Assembly: GCA_016880375.1 (NCBI GenBank)
Contig: JAEHDO010000068.1
Span: 1 to 7,177, forward strand
Source of the DNA: Betaproteobacteria bacterium
GTDB taxonomy: Bacteria; Pseudomonadota; Gammaproteobacteria; Burkholderiales; Rhodocyclaceae
DNA: 7,177 nt
Direction: 5' to 3'
Part shown: piece by piece, positions 1 to 6,608 of the stretch
How positions within the stretch are numbered: the stretch's first letter is position 1
How the letters are laid out: each line of letters opens with the position of its first letter
The notes under the pieces: model-generated
Database searches by the model: none
Told to the model about the DNA's origin: nothing
What the model saw: the letters and a program-made list of their open reading frames with translations, nothing else
Program-made: the position numbers and the translations under genes

Positions 1-618
1 GACGAAAAGGGCGCCACGGCGCTGCGCCTGAACGGCTACATCCCGCCGCACCAGTTCCATGCCGCGCTCGACTACGCCGGCGGGCGGCTGGAGAAGAAGC
101 AGACCTTCACCGACTACCTGCTTGTGCGCGAGCCGGCGCCGGCGAGCGGCAGGCTGCACGATGCGCCGTGGCTGATGAAGGCGCCGCTGGACCTGTCGAA
201 GCGCGACGGCCGGCCGCTGCTGGTGCTGTTCGAGCAGAAGGTCTGCGCCGGCTGCGACGAGATGCACGCCGAGGGCTTCCCGCGGCCGGAGGTGGCGGAA
301 CTGCTGAAGCGCTTCCGCACGGCGCGGGTGGACATCGCCGCGATCGAGGCCGTGAAGACGCCGGACGGCAAGTCGCTGCCGATGCGGGAGTGGGCGCGCA
401 AGATGAAGGTGATCTACACGCCGAGCTTCGTTTTCTTCGACGCCAAGGGGCGCGAGGTCTTCCGCGTCGAAGGGTATCTCAGGCCTTTCCACCTCGCCTC
501 CTCGCTCGACTACGTCGCCTCCGGCGCCTACAAAAAGCAGCCGGAGTTCCAGCGCTTCATCGAGGCGCGCGCCGCGGCGCGGCGGGCGCAGGGCGAGAAG
601 ATCGAGCTGATGAAGTAA
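1..618 (+). CDS. Tandem thioredoxin-like domain protein (3' part; start lies outside the window)
   Basis: The reading frame is open from base 1 to the TAA at 616-618, so the gene begins upstream of the window and 205 codons are visible. The complete last domain contains a CxxC redox motif, KVCAGCDEMH (cysteine codons 244-246 and 253-255), and later the typical thioredoxin stretch TPSFVFFDAKG with a probable cis-proline. The residues at the very start (DEKGATALRLNGY...) line up without gaps with residues from DAKGREVFRVEGY onward (nt 1-102 against 439-540, 13 of 34 identical). The protein therefore carries at least two consecutive thioredoxin-like repeats. Proteins of this Thioredoxin_2/SoxW-like group act in the periplasm as thiol-disulfide reductases or DsbD partners, often in sulfur-oxidising bacteria. 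Any signal peptide and the first CxxC are outside the window. The GTG at 124 could serve as a start but would cut off the repeat, so it is rejected. The gene converges on the efflux operon with only 21 nt between stop codons. Confidence 0.82.
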   Translation, partial: DEKGATALRLNGYIPPHQFHAALDYAGGRLEKKQTFTDYLLVREPAPASGRLHDAPWLMKAPLDLSKRDGRPLLVLFEQKVCAGCDEMHAEGFPRPEVAELLKRFRTARVDIAAIEAVKTPDGKSLPMREWARKMKVIYTPSFVFFDAKGREVFRVEGYLRPFHLASSLDYVASGAYKKQPEFQRFIEARAAARRAQGEKIELMK

Positions 619-639
619 GTCCCATCGCCCGCACGCGGT

Positions 640-1881
640 TCAGTGGATTTCGCCTTGCGCGTCTTCCAGGGGCCAAAGCTGATGCGCGTCGAGCAGCAAG
701 CGGTAGCGCGCCTCGTTGGCTTCGAGCTGCGCCTGGGTCGCCGCCAGCCGAGCCTCGATGGCCTGACGACGCGCCGTCTGCAATTCGCCGAACTGCCCCT
801 CCCCCAGCCGCCAGGCCTTGTCGAGAAGGCGCGCATTCTCTTCCATGCGCGCCGCGACGTCGGCCAGCCGCCGCCACTGGTCAAGGGTGCTCTGCGCAAG
901 GCTCACGGTGCGGCGCGCCTCTGCTTCGGCGCGGGCAAGCACATGCGCTTCGCGCGCGGTGGCCGCCGAGGCTTCGGCAAATCCGGCGCGGGCGGTCGCC
1001 GCACGGGCGCTGCCCGGCAGCGGAATGGTCACCTGCACGCCGACGACGCGTTCCTGGCCGTCTCGCTCGGTGCTCATACGAAGCCCCAGGGTCGGATCCG
1101 GCAGGCGGTCGGCCTCGAGGCGTTGCGCGGCTAGCAAGTTGCGCCGCGAGGCCGCACGCGCCACCTTCAATTCGTGGTTGTTCGCAAGGAGACGCTCGCG
1201 CCATTGCTCCAGGGCACCTTCCATGGCCTGCGGCAGTGGCGGACTCATCTGTGAAGGCAGCGGTATGCCAGGGAAATGCTGCGAGAATTCCATCGCCGCC
1301 CGCTCGCGCCGCGCCTGCGCCTGCGCCAGCTGCGCCTCGGCCTGTGCAAGCTGCCCGCCGGAGAGCAACGCTTCCAGTTTCGCAGCGTCGCCGGCACTGA
1401 CTCTCTTGTTCACCACCTCATGCTGGCGCTGCAGCAGCGCGACTTGGGCGGCCCAATCGTTCGACGACGCGGCTTCGCGCTGCCATTCGTACCAGCGCCC
1501 GAGCAGCAGCCGCGCGCTCTCGTGCAAGGCGTCGCCGAGCGCGTATCGCGCCTGCTCGACGCCGGCGATGCCCAGCTCTGCATCCTTGGCGGCCTTGCCC
1601 GGCAGGCGGATCGGACGCTCGATGCCGATCTCGTGCTCGCGGTAGTTCTGGTCGAGCGGGCGATCATGCCGCCGCTGGCTGGCGAGCTTCAGGGCAAACT
1701 CGTGCGAGCCGGCGTCCAGCCGGTCGCGCTGCGCTTCCTCGGCCTGGACGCCGGCGGCGGCGGCCTTCACCAGCGGATAATTGCGCAGCGCCTTCTCGAC
1801 AAGCGCGGCCGGCGGCAGGTCGGGCGGGTCGGCGGCGAAGACCGCGCAGGGCCACAGCAGAACCATCAGCGTGCGCTTCAT
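640..1881 (-). CDS. TolC-family outer-membrane efflux channel (CzcC-like)
   Basis: This 413-residue protein begins with a signal peptide (MKRTLMVLLWPCAVFAAD, probable cleavage after VFA). It has no good lipobox, since LWPC lacks the small residues before the Cys. The rest is two similar alpha-helical halves rich in Ala, Gln, Glu and Arg, as in outer-membrane efflux proteins: an N-terminal ALVEKALRNYPLVKAAAAGV and a second-half start NNHELKVARAASRRNLLAAQ. Each half has a beta-hairpin-like segment (EHEIGIERPIRLPGK; RVVGVQVTIPLPGSARA). The length matches CzcC, about 420 residues. It should form the trimeric outer-membrane exit duct of the RND pump encoded upstream. The ATG at 1879-1881 was chosen because it starts the signal peptide and is preceded by GGGGAG (1888-1893). 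It overlaps the stop of the DUF3240 gene as ATGA. An extension to 1920 would add 13 non-signal residues. It is the last gene of the operon and ends 21 nt from the convergent thioredoxin gene. Confidence 0.9.
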   Translation of the reverse strand: MKRTLMVLLWPCAVFAADPPDLPPAALVEKALRNYPLVKAAAAGVQAEEAQRDRLDAGSHEFALKLASQRRHDRPLDQNYREHEIGIERPIRLPGKAAKDAELGIAGVEQARYALGDALHESARLLLGRWYEWQREAASSNDWAAQVALLQRQHEVVNKRVSAGDAAKLEALLSGGQLAQAEAQLAQAQARRERAAMEFSQHFPGIPLPSQMSPPLPQAMEGALEQWRERLLANNHELKVARAASRRNLLAAQRLEADRLPDPTLGLRMSTERDGQERVVGVQVTIPLPGSARAATARAGFAEASAATAREAHVLARAEAEARRTVSLAQSTLDQWRRLADVAARMEENARLLDKAWRLGEGQFGELQTARRQAIEARLAATQAQLEANEARYRLLLDAHQLWPLEDAQGEIH

Positions 1882-2192
1882 GCGAGGCTCCCCGTGGCGG
1901 TCACCGGGGTCAGCCACCACAGCACCTCATGGCTGGGCAGGTCGGCGCGCAAATCCCCGATCAGTTCCTCGACGTGGCTGTCGTCCATGAGAATCTCGAT
2001 CCGCAGGCGCTCGGCGTGGCCGCGCACCTGCTCGGCCGGACTGGCAATGCTTTGCGGATCGCCATGGCCCTCGATGCGGCAGGTGGTAAAGGGGCCGACC
2101 CATTCCGGGTGCTGCAGCAGGTGGTCGAGAACGCGTGCCTCCAGCGTCTTCGGCAGGGTCAGCCTGAGGCAGGCATTGAGGCGCTTGTTCAT
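1878..2192 (-). CDS. DUF3240 family small protein, PII/CutA-like fold predicted
   Basis: This is a 104-residue soluble protein with no signal peptide or membrane segment, so it should be cytoplasmic. The pattern fits DUF3240: LRLTLPKTLEARVLDHLLQH at the N-terminus, a central GHG (residues 42-44), AEQVRGHAERLRIEILMDD in the middle and EVLWWLTPVTATGSL at the C-terminus. Family members occur beside CzcA-type metal pumps. The beta-alpha-beta-beta-alpha-beta layout, with a variable loop before AEQV and a closing strand like the PII 'P-V' end, suggests a ferredoxin-like PII/CutA-type trimer; that structural reading is my inference. Its role is unproven: it may sense metal or nucleotide state and modulate the pump. 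The start at 2190-2192 has a strong GGGGGAG ribosome-binding site (2199-2205) and overlaps the RND stop codon as ATGA. Its own stop overlaps the channel gene's start in the same way. Stoichiometric coupling with both pump components is likely. Confidence 0.83.
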   Translation of the reverse strand: MNKRLNACLRLTLPKTLEARVLDHLLQHPEWVGPFTTCRIEGHGDPQSIASPAEQVRGHAERLRIEILMDDSHVEELIGDLRADLPSHEVLWWLTPVTATGSLA

Positions 2193-5100
2193 GATTCGCT
2201 CCCCCAGCGTTGGTAGAGAATGGGCAGCATCACCAGCGTCAGCAGCGTCGAGGTGATCAGCCCGCCGATCACCACGATGGCCAGCGGCCGCTGGATCTCC
2301 GAGCCGGGCCCGCTGGCGAACAGCAGCGGCACCAGGCCGAAGGCGGCGATCGAGGCGGTCATCAGCACCGGCCGCAGACGGCGCCGGGAGCCCTCGACCA
2401 CCACGCGGTCGAGCGGCATGCCCTGATCGCGAAGCTGGTTGAAATGGGAGATCAGCACCAGTCCGTTCAGCACGGCGATGCCGAGCAGCGCGATGAAGCC
2501 GACCGAGGCCGGCACGGAAAGGTATTCGCCGGCGATCAGCAGGGCGAACACGCCGCCGATCAGCGCGAAGGGGATGTTCACAAAGACCATCGCCGCCTGG
2601 CGCACGGAGCCGAAGGTGGTGAACAGGATGTGGAAGATCAATGCCAGAGCCACCGGCACGACGAGCATCAGGCGCTTGGCGGCACGCTGCTGGTTCTCGA
2701 ACTGGCCGCCCCAGGCCAGCCGGTAGCCGGCAGGCAGCGGCACTTCGGCAGCGACGCGCGCCTTGGCCTCCTCGACGAAGCCCACCAGATCGCGCCCGGT
2801 GACGTTGGCCTGGATCACGACCAGCCGCGCGGCGTTCTCGTGGTCCACCTTGACCGGTCCGGCGACCCTCTTGAGGCTGGCGACGGCGGACAGCGGCACG
2901 CTCTCGCCGTTGGCGAGGGCGAGATGGACGCCGGTAAACAGGGCCGGCGACATGCGCACTTCGTCCGCGCCGCGGATCAGCAGCGGCGTGCGACGCCCGC
3001 CCTCCAGCACGATGCCGAGGGCCTGTCCCTCGACCTGGTCGCGCAGCGCCGAGGCAATGTCCTCGATGGAGAGGCCGAAGCGTCCGGCCATCAGGCGGTC
3101 GACCTCGACGGTGAAGTACTGCACGCCCTCGTTCTTGACGGTGAGCACGTCCTGCGCACCGGGCAGGGTCTTCAGCAGCGCCGCAATGCGTTCGGCGAGG
3201 GCGTTCAGTTCGCCCAGGTCGGTGCCGTAGATCTTGACGGCCAGGTCGCCGCGCGTGCCAGTCAGCATCTCGGAGACGCGCATCTCGATCGGCTGGGTGA
3301 AGGCGACGTCCATGCCGGCGAACTCGCTCATCACCTTGCGGATTTCGTCGGTCAGCCATTCCTTGTCCGGATTGCGCCATTCGCTGCGCGGCGCGAGCAC
3401 CAGAAAGCTGTCGGTCTCGTTGAGGCCCATCGGATCGAGCCCCAGCTCGTCGGAGCCGGTGCGTGCCACGACGTCGCGGATTTCCGGTACCCGTTCGAGC
3501 AGCGCCTTCTGCACGGCGAGGTCGGTGCGCGCGCTCTGCTCGATGCTGATGGAAGGCAGCTTGGCGAGCTGCATCAGGATGTCGCCCTCGTCCATGGTCG
3601 GCATGAAGGTCTTGCCGAGCAGGAAGAAGGCGCCGATGGTGGCGGCCAGCAGCGCGACAGCCGTGACGATCACCTTGCGGGCATTGGTCAGGCTCCAGGC
3701 CAGCAGCGGTTCATAAAGGCGCATGGCCTGGCGCGGCAACCAGGGCTCGTGGTGTGCCGTGGTTGTCTTCAGCAGGAAGGAACTCAGCACCGGAATCACC
3801 GTGAGGGACAGCAATAGGGAGCCGGACAGGGCGAAGATGATGGTGAGCGCGACAGGAATGAAAAGCTTACCCTCCAGCCCCTGCAGGGTGAGCAGCGGCA
3901 GGAAGACGATGACGATGATGACCATGCCGGAAAAGACCGGGACGGTCACTTCGCCGACGGCACGGTAGATGCGGTGGAGAAACGGCAGCCTGGACTGTGC
4001 CGCCGCACGCGGATCGTCGACCAGCTGGCTCTCGATGTTTTCGACCACCACCACCGCGGCGTCGACGAGCATGCCGATGGCGATGGCCAGGCCGCCCAGG
4101 CTCATCAGGTTGGCCGACATGCCGAAGGCCTGCATGAGTATGAAGGTGACCAGCGCCGCCAGCGGCAGCACGCAGGCCACGGCCACTGCGGCCCGCAGGT
4201 TGCCGAGGAAGGCGAGCAGCAGCACCAGCACCAGCACGATGGCCTCGGCCAGCGCCTTCGACACGGTGCCGATGGCGCGATCGACGAGGGCACCGCGGTC
4301 GTAGAAGATTTTGGTCGTCACGCCGGTCGGCAGCGAGGGCGCGATTTCGGCGAGCTTGGCGCGCACGCCTTCGACCACCTGCCGGGCGTTGGCGCCGCGC
4401 AGGCCGAGCACCAGGCCTTCGACCGCCTCCTCCCTGCCGCCGTGGGTGACGAAGCCGTAGCGTGTCAGGCTGCCGATGCGCACCGTGGCGACGTCACCGA
4501 CGCGGGTGACGTGCGGAGGATGCGATGTGTGCGGGTCGGGCACCAGGATGGCGCGCAGGTCGTCGAGCGTCCTGACGCTGCCCTCGACGCGCACCAGGAG
4601 GGATTCCTCGCCTTCGGCCAGGCGCCCGGCGCCGTCGTTGCGGTTGTTGGCCTCGATGGCGCGGCGCAGGTCGGCCAGGGTCAGGCCGCGCGCCTTGAGC
4701 GCCAGCAGGTTGGGCACCACCTCGAAGCTGCGGACGTGGCCGCCGAGGGCGTTCACGTCGGCGACGCCCGGCAGGGTGCGCAGTTGCGGGCGGATCACCC
4801 AGTCGAGCAGGCTGCGCTTTTCCGCCAGGGAAATATCTCCTTCGATGGTGAACATCAGCATCTCGCCGAGCGGCGTGGTGATCGGCGCCAATCCGCCGGA
4901 GACATCCGCCGGAAAGTCCTTCATGGCGCTGGCCAGCCGCTCGGTGACCTGCTGGCGCGCCCAGTAGATGTCGGTGCCGTCGGCGAAGTCGAGCGTGATG
5001 TCGGCGATGGCGTACTTGGCCACGGCGCGCAGCGCACGCTGGCTGGGGATGCCGAGCATTTCGAGTTCGATCGGCGTCACGACGCGCGCCTCGACCTCTT

Positions 5101-5275
5101 CCGGGGTCATGCCCGGTGCCTTGACGATGATCTTGACCTGGGTCGACGAGACGTCGGGGTACGCGTCGATCGGCAGCACACGAAAGACGTAGACGCCGCC
5201 GCCGATCAGCAACAGCGTGGCAATGATCACCAGGAGGCGCTGGGTCAGCGCGAACTCGACGAGTTTCTGCAGCAT
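2189..5275 (-). CDS. Heavy-metal efflux RND transporter, CzcA/CusA family
   Basis: This 1028-residue inner-membrane proton/metal antiporter has the usual family length (about 1030-1060). TM1 lies near residues 13-33, after MLQKLVEFALTQRLL, followed by the porter stretch LPIDAYPDVSSTQVKI. TM2-TM6 lie roughly at 340-500, a second porter domain at about 560-860, and TM8-TM12 run to the C-terminus. TM4 carries AIGMLVDAAVVVVEN with D405 and E412, the proton-relay positions of CusA, but has A399 where CzcA has an Asp. In the second porter region the CusA copper methionines M573/M623/M672 correspond to Q569/E620/M670, so only one is kept. DPMGLNETD at about 614-622 and the C-terminal sequence resemble the divalent-cation group. 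Zn, Co, Cd or Ni is therefore a better guess than Cu/Ag, but the substrate cannot be fixed. The ATG at 5273-5275 is 2 nt after the stop of the fusion-protein gene. An open-frame extension to 5734 overlaps that gene and is rejected. Confidence 0.95.
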   Translation of the reverse strand: MLQKLVEFALTQRLLVIIATLLLIGGGVYVFRVLPIDAYPDVSSTQVKIIVKAPGMTPEEVEARVVTPIELEMLGIPSQRALRAVAKYAIADITLDFADGTDIYWARQQVTERLASAMKDFPADVSGGLAPITTPLGEMLMFTIEGDISLAEKRSLLDWVIRPQLRTLPGVADVNALGGHVRSFEVVPNLLALKARGLTLADLRRAIEANNRNDGAGRLAEGEESLLVRVEGSVRTLDDLRAILVPDPHTSHPPHVTRVGDVATVRIGSLTRYGFVTHGGREEAVEGLVLGLRGANARQVVEGVRAKLAEIAPSLPTGVTTKIFYDRGALVDRAIGTVSKALAEAIVLVLVLLLAFLGNLRAAVAVACVLPLAALVTFILMQAFGMSANLMSLGGLAIAIGMLVDAAVVVVENIESQLVDDPRAAAQSRLPFLHRIYRAVGEVTVPVFSGMVIIVIVFLPLLTLQGLEGKLFIPVALTIIFALSGSLLLSLTVIPVLSSFLLKTTTAHHEPWLPRQAMRLYEPLLAWSLTNARKVIVTAVALLAATIGAFFLLGKTFMPTMDEGDILMQLAKLPSISIEQSARTDLAVQKALLERVPEIRDVVARTGSDELGLDPMGLNETDSFLVLAPRSEWRNPDKEWLTDEIRKVMSEFAGMDVAFTQPIEMRVSEMLTGTRGDLAVKIYGTDLGELNALAERIAALLKTLPGAQDVLTVKNEGVQYFTVEVDRLMAGRFGLSIEDIASALRDQVEGQALGIVLEGGRRTPLLIRGADEVRMSPALFTGVHLALANGESVPLSAVASLKRVAGPVKVDHENAARLVVIQANVTGRDLVGFVEEAKARVAAEVPLPAGYRLAWGGQFENQQRAAKRLMLVVPVALALIFHILFTTFGSVRQAAMVFVNIPFALIGGVFALLIAGEYLSVPASVGFIALLGIAVLNGLVLISHFNQLRDQGMPLDRVVVEGSRRRLRPVLMTASIAAFGLVPLLFASGPGSEIQRPLAIVVIGGLITSTLLTLVMLPILYQRWGSES

Positions 5276-5277
5276 GG

Positions 5278-6372
5278 CTATTTGCTCTCGCCGGCGCCCA
5301 AGCCCAGCCAGATCGCCTTGAGCGTGGCCACGCCCTTCACGGCCAGCCGGGCGCTGCCGTCCAGCTCGGCCGCCACGAGCGCGCCTTCGGGCGCCTCGTC
5401 CATCACCTTGACGTCCACGGGCCGGTAACCGCCGGCCGTCTCGACGAACACCCAGGCCTTGCCCTGGTGCCGCGTCAGTGCGCCGACAGGTATCCGCCAG
5501 CTTCGGTCGCCGGGCTGCCTTGATGGCATCAGCACCGCCTGGATGTACTGGAAGGGTTTTACGCACCCTTCGGGGCGGGAGAGCTCCGCGCGGATCAGCA
5601 GGGACTGGCTGGCCGCCTGCATGTGCGGGGCGATCAGCGCCACCCGGCCGGTATCGGCGCATCCCGGCACGGACACCGCATCGCCGACCGACAGCCCCGC
5701 CGCCTGGGCGGACGTGGCCTGGATCTCGAGCCACAGCGGAGTCAAGCGACCAAGCTTGAACAACGGCGTTGCGGCATCGACGCGCTGGCCGGGCTGGGCA
5801 GCCGCATCGAGGATGACGCCATCGAAAGGCGCGCGGATCTCGGCGCTGCCGGACATCGACGCGGCGCCCGTGCCGGGCTCGGCCGCACCGGCCATGCGCA
5901 GGGCCTGGCGCTTTTCGGCGAGCTGCATGGCGGCCTGGCGCTCGGCGGCGCGTGTCGCCGCCAGACGTCCCTGGGCAATGATGCCGTCGGCAAACAGGCT
6001 TTCATCGCGGCGCAGGTTTTCGACGGCGAGGCCGGCCTGGGCCTGGGCCTGGGCGAACTCGCGCTGCAGTTCGAGCAGTTGCGCGCCCTGCAGGCGGACC
6101 AGAGACTGGCCTTTCCTGACCGTCTCGCCGTAGGCGACCTTCATCGTGCTCACCATTGCCGACAGCGGCGAGGCAATGACTTCGATCTGTGCCGGCGGCA
6201 CCACCACCTGGGCCGGTAGGCGAATGCCTCCGCCGCCCTTCAGGTCCGATAGTGCGGCGGAAACCACGCCGGAACGGACAGCCTGATCCGGCGTCAGGCG
6301 AATCACGCCCTCTTCGGCCAACACGGTTGCCGACAGCATCAGCGTCAGGAGGTAAATGGGAAGATTGCGCAT
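5278..6372 (-). CDS. RND efflux periplasmic adaptor (membrane-fusion protein, CzcB/CusB-like)
   Basis: This 364-residue adaptor has a Sec signal peptide (MRNLPIYLLTLMLSATVLA, cleavage before EEG). The order is typical of HlyD-type adaptors: first half of the lipoyl/barrel-sandwich domain (VIASPLSAMVSTMKVAYGE, about 65-95), an Ala/Gln/Glu-rich helical hairpin (about 98-160), second lipoyl half (AEIRAPFDGVILDAAAQPG, about 170-200), a beta-barrel with PLWLEIQ, and a membrane-proximal domain with WRIPVGALTRHQGKAWVFVE. It should bridge the RND pump and the outer-membrane channel. It lacks an obvious Met-rich N-terminus as in CusB and lacks a His-rich metal motif. Two cysteines in the barrel region (VPGCADTG and RPEGCVKP) could form a periplasmic disulfide. 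The start is uncertain: ATG 6370-6372 or the in-frame ATG 6379-6381 (three residues longer). Neither has a clear ribosome-binding site. The TTG at 6412-6414 is unlikely. The gene is first in the operon and follows a 200-bp inserted element. Confidence 0.9.
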   Translation of the reverse strand: MRNLPIYLLTLMLSATVLAEEGVIRLTPDQAVRSGVVSAALSDLKGGGGIRLPAQVVVPPAQIEVIASPLSAMVSTMKVAYGETVRKGQSLVRLQGAQLLELQREFAQAQAQAGLAVENLRRDESLFADGIIAQGRLAATRAAERQAAMQLAEKRQALRMAGAAEPGTGAASMSGSAEIRAPFDGVILDAAAQPGQRVDAATPLFKLGRLTPLWLEIQATSAQAAGLSVGDAVSVPGCADTGRVALIAPHMQAASQSLLIRAELSRPEGCVKPFQYIQAVLMPSRQPGDRSWRIPVGALTRHQGKAWVFVETAGGYRPVDVKVMDEAPEGALVAAELDGSARLAVKGVATLKAIWLGLGAGESK

Positions 6373-6449
6373 GGATGTCATTTGTATTTGTTCAATTTTA
6401 ATCCTGATTACCAATGAAGCTCAGCACGCCATCCCGTCAGCCTCACACT

Positions 6450-6477
6450 CGTCATACCGGCGAAAGCCGGTATCCAG
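6450..6477 (+). repeat. REP-like palindromic repeat, left copy
   Basis: This 28-bp unit has a perfect 8-bp stem (6454-6461 with 6466-6473) closed by a GAAA loop, inside the pattern GTCATACCGGC...GCCGGTATCCAG. Repeats of this type are widespread in proteobacterial genomes. They are familiar from spurious translations such as the 'RRKPVSS ... WLPAFAGMT' peptides, which this region also yields. It pairs with an inverted copy at 6508-6535. Confidence 0.8.
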
Positions 6478-6507
6478 TGCGGCCACTATCGACACGACAG
6501 CCGTATT

Positions 6508-6535
6508 CTGGTTACCGGCTTTCGCCGGTATGACG
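6508..6535 (-). repeat. REP-like palindromic repeat, right copy (inverted)
   Basis: This is the inverted partner of the repeat at 6450-6477, identical at 27 of 28 positions when reverse-complemented. It has its own 7-bp stem (6513-6519 with 6524-6530) around a TTTC loop, which reads GAAA on the minus strand. The two copies, 30 bp apart, form a BIME-like pair. Each can fold alone, or they can pair with each other into one long hairpin in the efflux operon leader. Confidence 0.78.
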
Positions 6536-6608
6536 ATTTGATCTATGCCCCCGGCCGATAGACAACTGATGCAAGTATGGCTGAGTCTCATGGGTAATCA
6601 GGATTTTA

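Noticed and set aside
168..1400. Plus-strand frame of 410 codons spanning the thioredoxin and channel genes
   Set aside because: It crosses two well-supported genes in a different frame and is Arg/Ala/Pro-rich with no domain.
2193..3380. N-terminal extension of the DUF3240 protein
   Set aside because: The extended frame is antigenic to no known fold, lies inside the RND gene in another frame, and the ATG at 2192 has a strong ribosome-binding site.
2210..3817. Long plus-strand frame of 535 codons opposite the RND gene
   Set aside because: It is antisense to the clearly conserved RND transporter; the His/Gln/Gly/Asp-rich composition is the usual GC-rich shadow.
3974..5428. Long plus-strand frame of 484 codons opposite the RND and adaptor genes
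   Set aside because: It is a shadow of conserved minus-strand genes, with low-complexity composition and no recognisable domain.
5276..5734. N-terminal extension of the RND protein
   Set aside because: It would overlap the adaptor gene by 150 codons; MLQKLVEFALTQRLL at 5275 is the normal RND N-terminus.
6412..6414. TTG start for the adaptor
   Set aside because: It would put charged residues MVIRIKIEQIQ ahead of the signal peptide and would lie inside the terminal repeat of the inserted element.
6450..6535. CRISPR-like repeat pair
   Set aside because: There are only two copies, in inverted orientation, of a known dispersed palindromic repeat type, with no array and no cas gene.
6450..6535. 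Rho-independent terminator
   Set aside because: The hairpins lack a following T-run on either strand; they fit a REP-like pair better.
6356..6541. Plus-strand 61-codon open frame in the intergenic region
   Set aside because: Its peptide is the familiar artefact of translating the REP-like repeats (YRRKPVSS ... WLPAFAGMT). It starts inside the adaptor gene and has no coding character.
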